Assembly (NCBI RefSeq): GCF_011075055.1
Contig: NC_058150.1
Span: 13,979,408 to 14,043,407, forward strand
Source of the DNA: Mangifera indica
Lineage: Eukaryota > Streptophyta > Magnoliopsida > Sapindales > Anacardiaceae
Direction of reading: 5' to 3'
Length of the DNA stretch: 64,000 bases
Made by a program: the position numbers and the translations under genes. Numbering within the stretch: position 1 is the first letter of the stretch; each line of letters begins with the position of its first letter. Positions 49,655 to 61,664 of this stretch are shown one piece after another. The notes beneath the pieces were generated by a model. The model was not told the origin of the DNA. It did no database searches and saw only the letters and a program-made list of their open reading frames with translations.

Positions 49655-51393
49655 GTATACCTGTATGATACTATACACGATATTGTATCAAGATCTAGAG
49701 ATCGCAACTTACTATTTTCTACTCTTTTCCAACCTAATTTTGATGATCCATTCATATACAAAAGTTCTTTAACAAGTCTTTATACATCCTATTGTTCATT
49801 TCATAACCAAAAACTTATATATATTCACTTATAATAACAGGTCATGGCATTTAACATTAAGTTCATCAACATATTTCCATTCAATCACTATATTCACACA
49901 TGTAAAAGATCAAATATTCATATATTCAATAGATAAATCTCATTATAATTAAGCTAATATTCATTACAGTAGGTTCAACATCTCAATCGCAATCACTCAA
50001 ACATCATGTAGCATGATTCCTCAAGAAATTCAATTGAAAAGTCACTACACTTGTCCTCTAACAATTAACCTAATATTTATGCAACTATGGTTTTTTTTAT
50101 GGACAACAACTGCCTCTCAATATCCAAAAACTCTTTTCTCTCTCCTCTCTATTCTGGTGTACGACCTAAGTGGGTAAAATAATGCAAATTAGGTTAAACA
50201 CCTTTTTTGTTTTCACTACTGAACATGATACACGAGCATTTATATGATATACACTTGTGTGTTTGGCGTTATATAACTAAGGTAGTTTTTGATTTTACCG
50301 TTATTCTTATTTTATCTTAAATTCAAACTATACTGATGATGTATGCTTTTATACAATATACACAGGCATGCACCTCACTGAAAACTCATTATTCAACTCA
50401 AATTAATGCAAGGGAAAAGACCAAAATACCTTTAGACTTTCTTGTGGGTGCTACAGGATAGATTCAAACCAAACTCGAATAGAGGCTAATAACATCAGAA
50501 AGGTGAATAACAATGTCAAAGAGGTGAACATTAACATGAGAAATATGAATCACTGGTAAACCCTCAAAGTCCAGTTTGAGTTCAACTTATTAAGCCAAAT
50601 ATGATTTCGAGTCTAACAACTTAGCTTGAATCCACTCCTAGTCTTGATTTAAAAAAAATTAAAAAATAACAATAATACTATCACGTATTAATTTAATGTG
50701 ATTCAAGAAAATGAGTATATCTCTATGAATTATAAATCATTAATAGATAATTAACACAAGCTTATTGTTTATGTTAACCTTTTGAACCTTTATATCACTC
50801 CACCTTGAAACCCTAAAACCCTGGTACCACTCTTAGTTTATATACTAAATCAAAGAGAGAAATCTCTAATTTTTTTTTCTTTATTCTCCCTTCACTTTCC
50901 ATCACTCTATTAGTTTGATACTCTTTTAACATTTGACATAGGGCAATGTTATATATACTCAATTTTGAATATCTAATTAGATACTCAGATGATATGACAC
51001 TCAATCATATGATGATATACCATCTAGATACTTAATTAAATATTCAAAATTAGGTACTTGTAAATTTATGGCTTGACATATTATCTTCTACCATTCTGTT
51101 ATTACCTTATTTATAGTAGTTATACCTATAGACTAATTGTGTGAGGGGACAAGTATGATAAATAGAGGTAATTGTGTTTTTAGATTATTGATTTGATGAA
51201 ACAACTTGACTTCTCAATAAGCCCCATAATCATTCTTTACTGTCAAAGTAGGTCTTTGTTTTACTATCAAAATAGGTCTTTTCGTGGATAGTGTGTGGAA
51301 TCTTATACAACCACACAGTAAAGAAAATGTACGTGTGATTTATCTTGGTTTAAGTAAAACATAATTATGTATAATAAAGTTGGATATTAATTA

Positions 51394-51953
51394 AAATAGG
51401 CAAAAAATTTTCCGCTTAAACCTTTTTAGACAAACCTATAGTAGTTTTACTTTTATAAGCAAATTTTTTTGTAACTCCAAAAATACCCTTCCAGTCTTAT
51501 ATGCGTAGGCGCTCAAAAGAAGGCTTGAGTGCGTGAGTACGTGCGGAGTGCACGTGGTGAGCGCAATGTGTACACAGTGCGCGTGGTACGTGAGCAGTGT
51601 GCGCACCCTCATTAATATATATAAACAGAGTGCGCACACACCCTTTCTTATATATATATATTAAATAATTAATATATATATATTAAATATTATAATATTT
51701 AATATATATATATATTATATTTTTTAAATATTATATTATATTATTTAATATGTATATATATATATATATATATAAGAAAGGGTGCGTGCACTGCTCACGC
51801 ACCACACGCACCGCGCACTCAAGCCTTCCTTCCAACGCCTACGCATACAGGGCTGGGAGGGTATTTTTGAAATTACAAAAAGATTTACTTATAAAAGTAA
51901 AACTACTGTGCGTTTGCTTAAAAACGTTTACGCGGAAAAAATTTTGCCTATTT
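51394..51953. mobile_element. Fold-back element with long inverted repeats, 560 bp
   Basis: The outer ends are AAATAGGC / GCCTATTT. The arms pair over most of their length (left about 51394-51660, right about 51770-51953) around an AT-rich centre. The left arm has about 80 extra bp. The arms hold GC-rich alternating GTGCGTG-type sequence unlike the surroundings. Absent from spacer copy 1 (near 22290), so it is an insertion. No clear target duplication and no coding. Confidence 0.7.
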
Positions 51954-52700
51954 ATTATAATATTATTCACTTCTCTCATTATAATAAATGTATTTATTAA
52001 TAAATTGTTATATAACTCATACAAGAAAATATTATGTTTACATAATAAGATTTTTAATTTGAAAAAAAAAAAAAATCTATTAGATTTCCTATTCCTAAGA
52101 TAAATACAACTATAATTCTTATTCTTAAGACAAAATCAACTATATTCTTATTTTTAAGAGAAATCTTATAGCGGTTCTTCATAGTTAAGTTCAAACTGTT
52201 ACTTATAAGCTCAGGGGGTGTTACTCCTTGCCCCCAATATGAGGAGCGAGGTCCCTGCCCACCGGTCAAACAACAAGACACCCTTGTATGCGTCAATATA
52301 GTGTCTTATAGCCACAAGCAAAGTGACAATGGATCTTTCAAAAATTTTTTAATGATCCCCACAGCATGTATTAGAATGAGAATCCTCTCTGATTCAGCAT
52401 TTGCCCATGCAAATATAAGCTTATGATTATTAGTAAACGAAAATGAACGCAAGCAGAGATACACAGATTCAAGTCACATTGGTTAAATTGTACATGTGTT
52501 ACAAAATTCGTCAACGCTTAATTGAGATTAGAAGATGATCCCAATTCGTCAAAGTACAATGAATTTACCCGAACCAAGACCTCTGTCATCTAAAAAGGCT
52601 AAGAAGACAAAATGCATGTGCTTGTGAAAAATTTTGAAGTTGCTTGACCGTTAGCTGGCTGCCAGTCAAATCGCATTGCCCTTCCTTTGATTTATATGTT

Positions 52701-52705
52701 ATTTT
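52701..52705 (+). other. 5-bp target duplication, left (copia)
   Basis: ATTTT, repeated at 58717-58721. Confidence 0.9.
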
Positions 52706-53027
52706 TGTTATAAAATTAACTTAATCAATATGACAGATGAAGAAATTAAAGAAGAATTGATGGAAGGAAGTAAGAAAGTATTGAGAGAATGCTTTTATAT
52801 ATGAACCGGATGCAGAGAAGATAAGAGAAAAATTGTGTGTAAAATGATAGAGAAATGGGGGGTTTATATAGCAGTTTGCCACCTCCCTTTTTACCTAATA
52901 CATTGACTAACAGCCCTTTTCTTTGCTTCTCCTGCGTCAGCCTCAACATTTTCTTCTTGCTATAAATGATTTCCCACCGCCTTTTTTTTTTACTTGCTTT
53001 GGTGGAAAGCCACCTGACTTTGTAACA
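52706..53027 (-). repeat. 3' LTR of the copia element
   Basis: 322 bp, TGTTATAAAATT to CTTTGTAACA; partner of 58395-58716. Confidence 0.93.
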
Positions 53028-53038
53028 CTCCCCCTTGG
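53028..53038 (-). other. Polypurine tract of the copia element
   Basis: CCAAGGGGGAG on the minus strand, directly next to the 3' LTR. Confidence 0.85.
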
Positions 53039-53315
53039 ATTTCCACCATTTATAGATAATTATAATAACCTTGCTAAGGAAAAACCCAATGGGATAAAAA
53101 CCAAAGTAAAGGACATAATTATTAAATATCCTGTAAGTTGGCGTTGGACGTGCTTAAACTGCCTCATTAAAAACCTTACTAGAAAAACCCAGTGGGACAA
53201 AATCTAGTGAAGGGAAAAAGAGTACAGTGCACCTTTTGTCCAATATTTGATAAACTTCAAAATTTTGTCTGATGAATGCTCCCCCTGATGAACGCTCCCC
53301 CTCTTTGTAATAGGA

Positions 53316-56300
53316 TTAACTTGGTTGAGTGTTGAGCCACCGTATACCGATGTTATACACTAACTTCTCAAATGTTGATGTTGGTAGTGTCTCAGTGAAC
53401 AAATCTACAAGATTCTCACTGGATCTGATTTGCTTGACATCAATCCTTTTACTCTGCTGGAGCTTATGAGTGTAAAAGAACTTCGGTGAGATATGTTTGC
53501 TTATGTCTCCTTTGATGTATCCATCTTTAATCTGGGCTATACATGCTGCATTGTTTTCATATAATATGGAAGGAGTGTTTGTTGTAGAAGGAAGATTGCA
53601 TGCATTTTGGATATGATGGATGACAGACTGTAACCATATACATTCTTTGTTGGCTTCATGGAGAGCTAAAATTTCTGAATAAGTTGAAGAAGTTGCAACT
53701 AAGGTCTGCTTGGTGGAACGCCATGATATAGCTATGTCATTATAAGTGAAAACATATCCCATCTGTGAACGGGCCTTATGGGGGTCAGAAAGATGACCAG
53801 CATCTGCATATCCAACCAAACTAGGATTTTTAGGGGATTTGACAGAATAGAATAATCCCAAATTTCTAGTTCCACATAGGTAACAAAGTATATGTTTGAT
53901 TCCGTTCCAGTGGCGACGGGTTGGTTCAGAGCTAAATCGGGCCAATAAATTAACTACAAAGGATATATCCGGTCTCATGCATTGGGTCAAATATAATAAG
54001 GCTCTAATGGCATTATGATATGGTACTTCAGGACCAAGTATCTTTTCATCTTCTTCTTTAGGACGAAATGAATCCTTTTTTGGATCAAAAGACCGAACAA
54101 CCATTAGGGTGCTCAAAGGATAAGTCTTATCCATATTAAAGCGTTTTAATAATTTTTCAATATACGCTGATTGATGGATAAGTATTTCATTTGAATTGTG
54201 CTCGATCTGCAAGCCGAGACAATATTTTGTTTTCCCCAAATCCTTTATTTCAAATTCTTTTTTCAGATATTTAGCAATTTTTTAGAGCTCTTCAGGAGTC
54301 CCAATTAAATTCATATCATCAACATAAACTGCTACAATAGCAAATCTCGATTCTGACCTTTTGATAAAGACACATGGACATATAGGGTCATTTACATAGC
54401 CTTCTATTTTCAAATATTTACTAAGGCGATTGTACTACATACGTCCAGATTGTTTTAATCCGTACAATGATCATTGTAATTTAATTGAGTACAAGCCTCT
54501 TGAATTGACCCTTTTTGCTTCAGGCAATTTGTATCCTTTAAGGAGTTTCATATAAATTTCAGTATCTAAATTTTCATACAAATAAGCAGTAACTACGTCC
54601 ATTAGACGCATATCCAGTCTTTCAGAGACTGTTAAACTGATAAAATATCTGAATGTGATTATATCCATTACAAGTGCATATGTTTCATCAAAGTCTATAC
54701 CGGGCATTTGGGAAAAGCCTTGGGCTACAAGTCTGGCTTTATATCTAGCAATTTCATTTTTCTTATTTCTTTTTCTCACAAATACCCATTTATATCCAAT
54801 GAGTTGTACGTCTTGAGGTGTTAGAACTACAGGCCCAAACACTTGACGTTTTGCTAAAGAAGCTAATTCTGCTTGAATTGCTTCTTCCCATTTAGGCCAA
54901 TCATGTCTTTGTTTACATTCAGCCACAGTATGTGGTTCAAAATCATCATCATTCAGAATTTCAGTAGCTACTGCAAATAAGAATATGTCATCAATTATAA
55001 ATGTTTCACGATTCCACACTTCTCGTGTATGAACATAATTTAAAGATATTTCAATATTCTCATTTTCTTGTTCTTCAGGGGTTTGTGCCACTTCAGGGGC
55101 TTGTGCCACTTCAGGGGCTTGTGCCACTTCAGGGGCTTGAGTCTCTTCAGGGACCATAACCTCTTCTGGAGGAATATTTGTTTGATTATTTGCCTTTCTT
55201 TTTCGAGGAACAGTGTCCTTCGGTCCAACAGGTCTACCACGCTTCTGGTGTGAGATAGATGGATCAATCACGGCTCGAATGAACTGTTCAACAGTCACAT
55301 TGATTCCTGCTGGTGCATTAACAATTGGAACATGTGATCTTGTCACTTTTGCCATATCAACAAATGCATCAAGCATTTGGTTAGCAATAATTTGTAATCG
55401 CACTATCCTTTGCACTTCAGTTTCACTTTGGGATATGCGAGGATCCAAATGAGACATGGTAGATGCATACCAAGTAAGTTCATGTCTAACTTCATGAGGC
55501 ATTTTCTTTTCCCCTAAAGATGGGAAAGTTGTCTCATCAAAGTGATAATCTGTAAATCGTGCAGTAAAAAGATCACTTGTTAATGGTTCCAGATACCTGA
55601 TAATGGATGGTGAATTATATCCAACATATATTCTCAAACGACGTTAGGGTCTCATTTTTGTGCTTTGAGGGGACACAATAGGGACATATACATCACAACC
55701 AAATATTCTCAAATGAGATACATTAGGTTGGTAACCAAGAACCAATTGTAGGGGAGAATATTGATGATAAGAAGAAGGTCGCAAGCGAATTAATGCTGCA
55801 GCATGTAATATAGCATGTCCCCACATAGAAGTAGGTAATTGACTTTTTAATAATAAAGTGCGTGCAATTACCTGGAGTCGTTTGATAAAAGACTCAGCTA
55901 ATCCATTCTGTGTGTAGACATGTAGGACTGGATGTTCAACCTCAATCCCCATTGACATGCAATAATCATCAAATGTTTTGGATGTAAATTCACCAGCATT
56001 ATCTAGCCGTATTAACTTGACTGAATAATCTGTGAAATGTGCTTTTAATTTGATAATTTGTGCTAACAGTTTAACAAATGCAACATTTCGAGTAGGCAAT
56101 AAACAAACATGAGGCCATCGTGCAGATGCATCAATTAAGACCATAAAATAACGAAATAGCCCACTTGGTGGATGAATGGGTCCACATATATCCCTTTGAA
56201 TCCTTTGCAGAAATGATGGGGATTCACCTCCAATTTCGGAGGGAGATGGTCTTATTACTAATTTGTCTTGAGTACAGGCAGTGCAGAATTGTTCACTAGA

Positions 56301-56873
56301 CAATAAAATTTTATGATTCTGTAATGTATGTCTATGTGAATTTTCAATAATCCTACGCATCATTGTAGATCCTGGGTGGCCTAAACGATCATGCCAAAGC
56401 ATAAATTCTTTTGAATCAACGAACTTCTGGTTCGATACTGCATAGGTTTCAATTGTCTTTATGATTGTATAATACAATCCAGATGATAAATCAGGCAATT
56501 TTTCTAATAGAAGCCTTCTTCCAGAGGCATTACTAGTTATACAGATGAATTCTGCACCATTTTCACTCATGGTTTCAATATGATAACCATTTTTTCTTAT
56601 ATCTTTAAAACTCAGTAGATTTCTTATGGATCTACTTGAATATAATGCATCATTGATGCTTAATTTGGTCTCATTGTTTAACATAATTGTGGCTCTTCCG
56701 GAGCCTTCTATCAGATCAATTGATCCTGATATGGTAGTTACTTTAGTTTCAATTAATGCTAAAGATAAGAAAATTTTCTTTTCCTTAAGAATTGTGTGCG
56801 TTGTTACACTATCCACCAAACATATGTCTCTCACATCAGCTTTTGAAGTCAACGTTTCAATTTTGGAGTCCAT
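53316..56873 (-). pseudogene. copia pol relic, nearly open
   Basis: On the minus strand. 56873-55644 (409 codons) holds protease (CLVDSVTTHTIL, normally DSATTHTI-like), GAG-pre-integrase (LWHDRLGHPG, later CTACTQDK) and integrase core. One TAA separates it from 55637-54471 (388 codons), which has the end of integrase, a hexapeptide repeat and the start of RT (YKWVFVRKRN, KARLVAQGFSQ). Three stops follow between 54471 and 54240; the AVYVDDMN active site lies in that stretch. 54239-53316 (307 codons) is the rest of RT and RNase H, with TRPDISF changed to MRPDISF and SEILALHEANKE. Only about four point changes break the frame. Confidence 0.88.
55078..55150 (-). repeat. 18-bp minisatellite in copia pol
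   Basis: Three exact copies plus a partial copy of an 18-bp unit, coding for APEVAQ repeats in the linker between integrase and RT. Confidence 0.85.
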
Positions 56874-57289
56874 TTCCTTTCATTTAAAAATTACGTTAGT
56901 TATAACGTACACAAAATATTGAAAGGAAGAGAACATGACAATAAAATACAAAATAATATGCATGACTCCAAAATAAATATATATGATGGATTTAATTATA
57001 AAAATTTTGGGCATTTCATACTCATAATAACTACTTCTGGTAGTTGCGTTCACTTCAGGGAATGATATATAACGAGAAAATATTAATTTAGAATTTTCTT
57101 TTCCGATATTGCTACTACAGGAGCATAAAATAAAATGTGGAAAATATTTTATCTTCCACATTCAAAAAAAGATTCTGAATATTACAAAGTTATACTAAAT
57201 ATAGAGTTATTTGGAGTATTTTTAAATTTGATGTTCAAATCTAACTTTCAAATTTCTCTACAAATTTAATGGATTTATCATTATATCCA

Positions 57290-58260
57290 TATTTCGGATT
57301 ACAATCCTTCAGGGATATAACGCCGAAAAATAATAGTCTTGTATTTGTCCTTCTAGGACATTTTATTTAGTTAGTTTTCCAGGCTCATAAATTCTAGGTG
57401 GAGACTCATGCAAAAAGCCCATTTAATATTATCCATCCAATTTTAGGAACTTCAGGTTCAATTATTGTCATATTTACAAAACTTCTGGTTTTGTAAACAA
57501 TATATATGAGTTAATCTTTGAAATTTCATGTTCAAATATTATTTCATATTTACAAAACAGCTAATTTTGTAGGAGAAATATTGGGATTAATTTTGGAAGC
57601 TTCAGGTCCATATATTATCCCATATATACAAAACTTCTGGTTTTGTAATTAGTTTTCAGAATATTATAATACGTATTTTGATTATGTTTTGGACTTCAAG
57701 TCCATATTTTTCACACTTTATGCAAACTTCAGGTTGCAAAGGTGATATTATTATTCTAAAATAAAGACTTTGATGAAACTTGGGACTTCTGGCCCATATA
57801 CATGTATTCTCTTGATTTTACAAACTTCAGGTTATAAATCGGATATAAATAAAAATAAAGATTCAAATAAATAAATATGCGAATAAATAAATATTCAAAT
57901 AAATGGAATACAATAAAAATAAATATTTAAATAATATCAGGACTTCTGGTCTAGATTCTTAGTTTTGTAAGCTTCAGGTTACAAATAATATTTATGACTT
58001 CAGGTCACAAATTTATAATTTCGTAAACTTTGGGTTACGAATGATATTCAGGATTTTAGATCCAGATTCATGATATTCAGGACTGCAGGTCCAGATTCAT
58101 AATTTTGTAAACTTCAAGTTACAAATAGGATTCAGAACTTTAGGTTCAGATTTATGATATTCCAGACTTCAGGTCTAGATTCAAGAGTTTCAGAACTTCA
58201 GGTCCAGATTTACAATTTTGTAAACTTCGGGTTGCAAATATTGTATAATTATAAAGAAAA
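57290..58260 (-). repeat. Interspersed short-repeat leader of the copia element
   Basis: About 20 imperfect copies of two alternating motifs, seen on the + strand as GACTTCAGGTCCAGATTCAT and TTTGTAAACTTCAGGTTACA. Both contain short self-complementary arms (TTTGTAA...TTACAAA; GGAC...GTCC on the minus strand). No open frame of note. Confidence 0.8.
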
Positions 58261-58379
58261 ATTAAGCAAAAATATAACAGAAATTAAAAGTTAACTGGGA
58301 CATCACAACTAGGATATCTGTATTTATAATATTTAAGCAGTATAACGACATAATATAAAGATATAATATACCTGAGCTG

Positions 58380-58394
58380 ATCGTGCTGATAACG
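58380..58394 (-). other. Putative primer site of the copia element
   Basis: CGTTATCAGCACGAT on the minus strand, directly inside the 5' LTR, where the primer site must be. The priming tRNA was not identified. Confidence 0.55.
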
Positions 58395-58716
58395 TGTTAT
58401 AAAATTAACTTAATCAATATGACAGATGAAGAAATTAAAGAAGAATTGATGGAAGGAAGTAAGAAAGTATTGAGAGAATGCTTTTATATATGAACCGGAT
58501 GCAGAGAAGATAAGAGAAAATTTGTGTGTAAAATGATAGAGAAAGGGGGGGTTTATATGGCAGTTTGCCGCCTCCCTTTTTACCTAATACATTGACTAAC
58601 AACCCTTTTTCTTTGCTTCTCCTGCGTCAGCCTCAACATTTTCTTCTTGCTATAAATGATTTCCCACCACCTTTTTTTTTACTTGCTTTGGTGGGAAGCC
58701 ACCTGGCTTTGTAACA
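58395..58716 (-). repeat. 5' LTR of the copia element
   Basis: 322 bp, the same length and ends as 52706-53027. Confidence 0.93.
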
Positions 58717-58721
58717 ATTTT
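58717..58721 (+). other. 5-bp target duplication, right (copia)
   Basis: ATTTT, matching 52701-52705. Confidence 0.9.
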
Positions 58722-58728
58722 AAAGATA

Positions 58729-59090
58729 TATTGTTTTTGAGTAATGTTATATATATAAATAAATTATGTCAATTTATTTATACAATTTGATGTGTTGATA
58801 TATAATTAAATTATTTTGAAATAAGAAAAAAATAAACAATCACATCATCGAATTATAAATTGTCATCTTAGTTTATATAGATAAGTTTGTATAATTTGTT
58901 TATATATATTGTTTTGAGTAATGTTATATATATCAATAAATTATGTCAACTTATTCATACAATTTGATGTGTTGACATATAATTAAATTATTTTGAAATA
59001 AGAAAAAAATAAACAATCACATCATCGAATTATAAATTGTCATCTTAATTTATATAGATAAGTTTGTATAATTTATTTATACATATAATA
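58729..59090. repeat. Tandem duplication of about 180 bp in the F promoter
   Basis: Two adjacent copies, about 58729-58907 and 58908-59090, of a TTGTTTTGAGTAATG...AAGTTTGTATAATTTGTTTATA unit, nearly identical. Gene C has a single copy (about 22718-22880). Confidence 0.85.
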
Positions 59091-59621
59091 ATATAACTAG
59101 TTATAGAGCAACAGTCTGGATATCGACCTACGGATAGACATTCCTGGTAAAGCAATTTATTAATTAGCAGCCCTTTTGTTTTCATTTGCATACGATAAAA
59201 TACATTAACTTATTATTTTATTAATTTTGGGTCATTATCTTATCTCTAATATACCGGATTTCTAAAGACATCACTTGAATTTAAACTCTATAAAGTAACA
59301 TCGTAATTCATTTCCCAAAAAGGCTCTTAAACAGCATGTTAAACCATATTAACATTCACTATATTTATTTTATTTCACGTGGTGGTTGATGTCAAATAAC
59401 ATTGAAAAAACTTTTATATGCCCATACTCGAAAGAAATATTAACTTTGAGCGGATACATTTCTTAGATCATTGTTCATCCTTCATTTGATAGGAATACGC
59501 ATGTCAATTAATTATGTGGTCCGTATCAACGCTACTTTAGCATATAAATCTCATCAAAATAAATGTTCTTCCCTGGCACTTTAATGTGTATTATTAACTG
59601 AGGGAGATAGAGAGAGGAAAA
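59091..59621 (+). promoter_or_regulatory. Proximal promoter region of gene F
   Basis: Keeps about 420 bp (59146-59535) that C has lost and E partly retains. A TATA-like TATAAAT at 59543-59549 lies 72 bp before the start codon, in a block identical to C. No regulatory motifs beyond this can be assigned safely. Confidence 0.5.
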
Positions 59622-61664
59622 ATGGAGGCCAAGCAAAGAGAGGATAGAATACAAAAGGATCATGATCAGCCTCGCATCTTATGTTTTAGCTTTCATGTAC
59701 AAGGTCACTTGAACCCAATTCTTCAATTCTGCAAGCGCTTGGCCTCTAAAGGCCTCAAGGTCACCCTAGTCACCACCACTTCATCTACCACAACCACTCC
59801 CAATTTCATCCAAACACAAGCCACTTCCTCCATTAACGTCACCATCATTTCTGATGGGATCGAAGAAGGCAAAAAAATATCAGCAGCAACATCATATCCT
59901 GATGATTATTATGAATGTTACAATATTTTTGCTCCACAAAGCCTATCTGAGTTCATCCAGAAACAACTTACTTCTGACTATCCACCGAACTTCCTCGTTT
60001 ATGACTCTGTTAGCCCATGGTGTTTCGATGTAGCTAAAAGATTTGGTATAGATTCTGCTCCATTTTTCACTCAATCTTGGGCTGTTAATTCGATTTACTA
60101 TCATTTATGTCAAGGGAGATTCAAAATTCCTTTGGAAGAAACTGCAGTAGTGTCGATTCCTGGGATGCCACCACTAAAGCTCAATGATCTACCGTCATTC
60201 CTTGATGGAACTGACTCCTACCCTACTCTGTTGAAGTTGGTTTTGAGTCAATTTTCTAACATTGAACAACCCAAGTGGCTCTTTTGTAACACTTTTGATA
60301 AGCTTGAAGACGAGGTAACTTTAATTTGACACACAGATCTGTATAATCATTGGTAGCTTTATAATTAAACTCATAGCATTTTTATTTATTGCTCATATTT
60401 GCATATTTCTTGTCAAATTGGCATTCCACCTAAAAACTACTTGTTTGTGAGGGTTCAAAATTATATTAGTCCAAGAGACCACGGTTGGGTTCATATCCAG
60501 ACATGGGCTGACTTAAGCTCTGCTAAAATCTATAATGGTTAGTTGAAACTCGTTCGAGTTAGAGATTTTGTCAAATGATTATTGACAATGTGAACAGTAT
60601 AATAAAGAGATGAATAATATCACTAGTGAAATATATAGTATCACCTTAGGGGATTCATATCAAGCTACCAAGCTATAATTTTAGCTCAAATCGAGACAAA
60701 CACATAGCTGGTTGGGTTCGGATCTAACCTTACAAAAGACTCTCTCACATAAAATTTAGATATTTGTTCCTTTTCCTTTTCCTTTTGTCTCATTGAAAAG
60801 TGAGATTTGAACTCTAAAACTTTTGGCTCTCAAATTAATACCATGTTAATTAAGTTGCCATCTCAAAGATAATTTATCTTGTACATTTTTCTAGTATGCT
60901 AGCTATTTAAAAGATGTTTTGCTGAGTTCTATCAGGTAGTGAAATGGATGGCAAGCAAATTCCCAGTCAAGAATATTGGGCCAACCCTTCCATCAATGTA
61001 CTTAGACAAGAGACTACAGAATGACATAGATTATGGCCTCAGCCTCTTCAAACCAAGCACCGACACTTGCATGACATGGCTAGACTCCAAGGAGACTGGC
61101 TCTGTAGTCTACGTATCATTTGGAAGCTTGGCATCCTTAGAACAAGAGCAAATGGAGGAAGTGGCATGGGGGCTTAAGAGGAGCAACTGCAACTTCTTGT
61201 GGGTGGTGAGGGAAACAGAAACCGAAAAGCTTCCTAAAAATTTCTCTGATGAAACTTCTGAGAAGGGATTGATTGTGAGTTGGTGTCCTCAACTTGAAGT
61301 TCTGACTCACAAGTCAGTGGGGTGTTTCATGACACATTGCGGATGGAACTCGACGCTTGAGGCCCTGTGCCTGGGAGTGCCAATGGTGGCGATGCCACAA
61401 TGGTCGGATCAACCAACTAATTCTAAGATTGTTGAAGATGTGTGGCAGGTAGGGGTTAGAGTAAGAGTTAATGAGAAAGGAATTGTGACAAGAGAGGAGA
61501 TTGAGGTGTGTATCAGGGAAGTCATGGAAGGAGAGAAATCGGAGGATTTGAGAAGGAATTCTGAGAAGTGGAAGGAATTGGCCAAAGAGGCTGTGGATGA
61601 AGGGGGAAGCTCGGATAGGAATATTGAAGAATTTGTTGCAAAAATCATGTGCAGCAGCTTGTGA
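59622..61664 (+). CDS. UGT copy F: UDP-glycosyltransferase, UGT74-like, intact
   Basis: Near-duplicate of gene C. Exon 1 is 59622-60314, the intron 60315-60935 (GT...AG, phase 0) and exon 2 60936-61664, giving 473 aa. An in-frame stop lies upstream, so the ATG at 59622 is the likely start. Catalytic His29 (VQGHLNP) and Asp128 (VYDSV) are present. The PSPG box (residues 347-390, genome 61281-61412) is identical to that of C and ends in Gln, suggesting UDP-glucose. By my count 8 substitutions in exon 1 and 7 in exon 2 separate it from C, including R86I, N to H in IYYxLCQG, and W to L in TLLKxVLS; several fall in the acceptor half. The promoter differs from C by the copia insertion, a tandem duplication and retained sequence, so expression may have diverged. 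Confidence 0.92.

Larger units (their letters stand above)
46558..52700. repeat. Duplicated spacer, copy 2 (upstream of gene F)
   Basis: Matches 19186-22701 upstream of gene C in order. Extra sequence: a solo LTR (47736-49654), a fold-back element (51394-51953) and an extra block around 52165-52500 that C lacks. No genes. The conserved promoter-distal block AGAAGATGATCCCAATT...AAAATGCATGTGC is at about 52530-52625. Confidence 0.8.
52706..58716 (-). mobile_element. Ty1/copia retrotransposon, 6.0 kb, gag missing
   Basis: Two 322-bp LTRs with TG...CA ends, a perfect 5-bp target duplication and an empty site upstream of gene C. I count about 8 substitutions and 2 small indels between the LTRs (near 3%). 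The minus strand reads: 5' LTR, CGTTATCAGCACGA, about 1.5 kb of repetitive non-coding leader, then protease, integrase, RT, RNase H, polypurine tract and 3' LTR. No gag or zinc knuckle is present. Pol has a few stops. It lies about 0.9 kb upstream of gene F. Confidence 0.93.

Noticed and set aside
51436..52103. Several open frames in and next to the fold-back element
   Set aside because: They arise from inverted-repeat and AT-rich sequence, occur on both strands and match nothing recognisable.
55078..55150. Direct repeats as a possible CRISPR-like array
   Set aside because: The units are contiguous with no spacers, lie in a coding frame and the genome is plant.
55068..55253. Open frame with repeated FRGLCH units on the + strand
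   Set aside because: Antisense shadow of the APEVAQ minisatellite in the copia pol on the minus strand.
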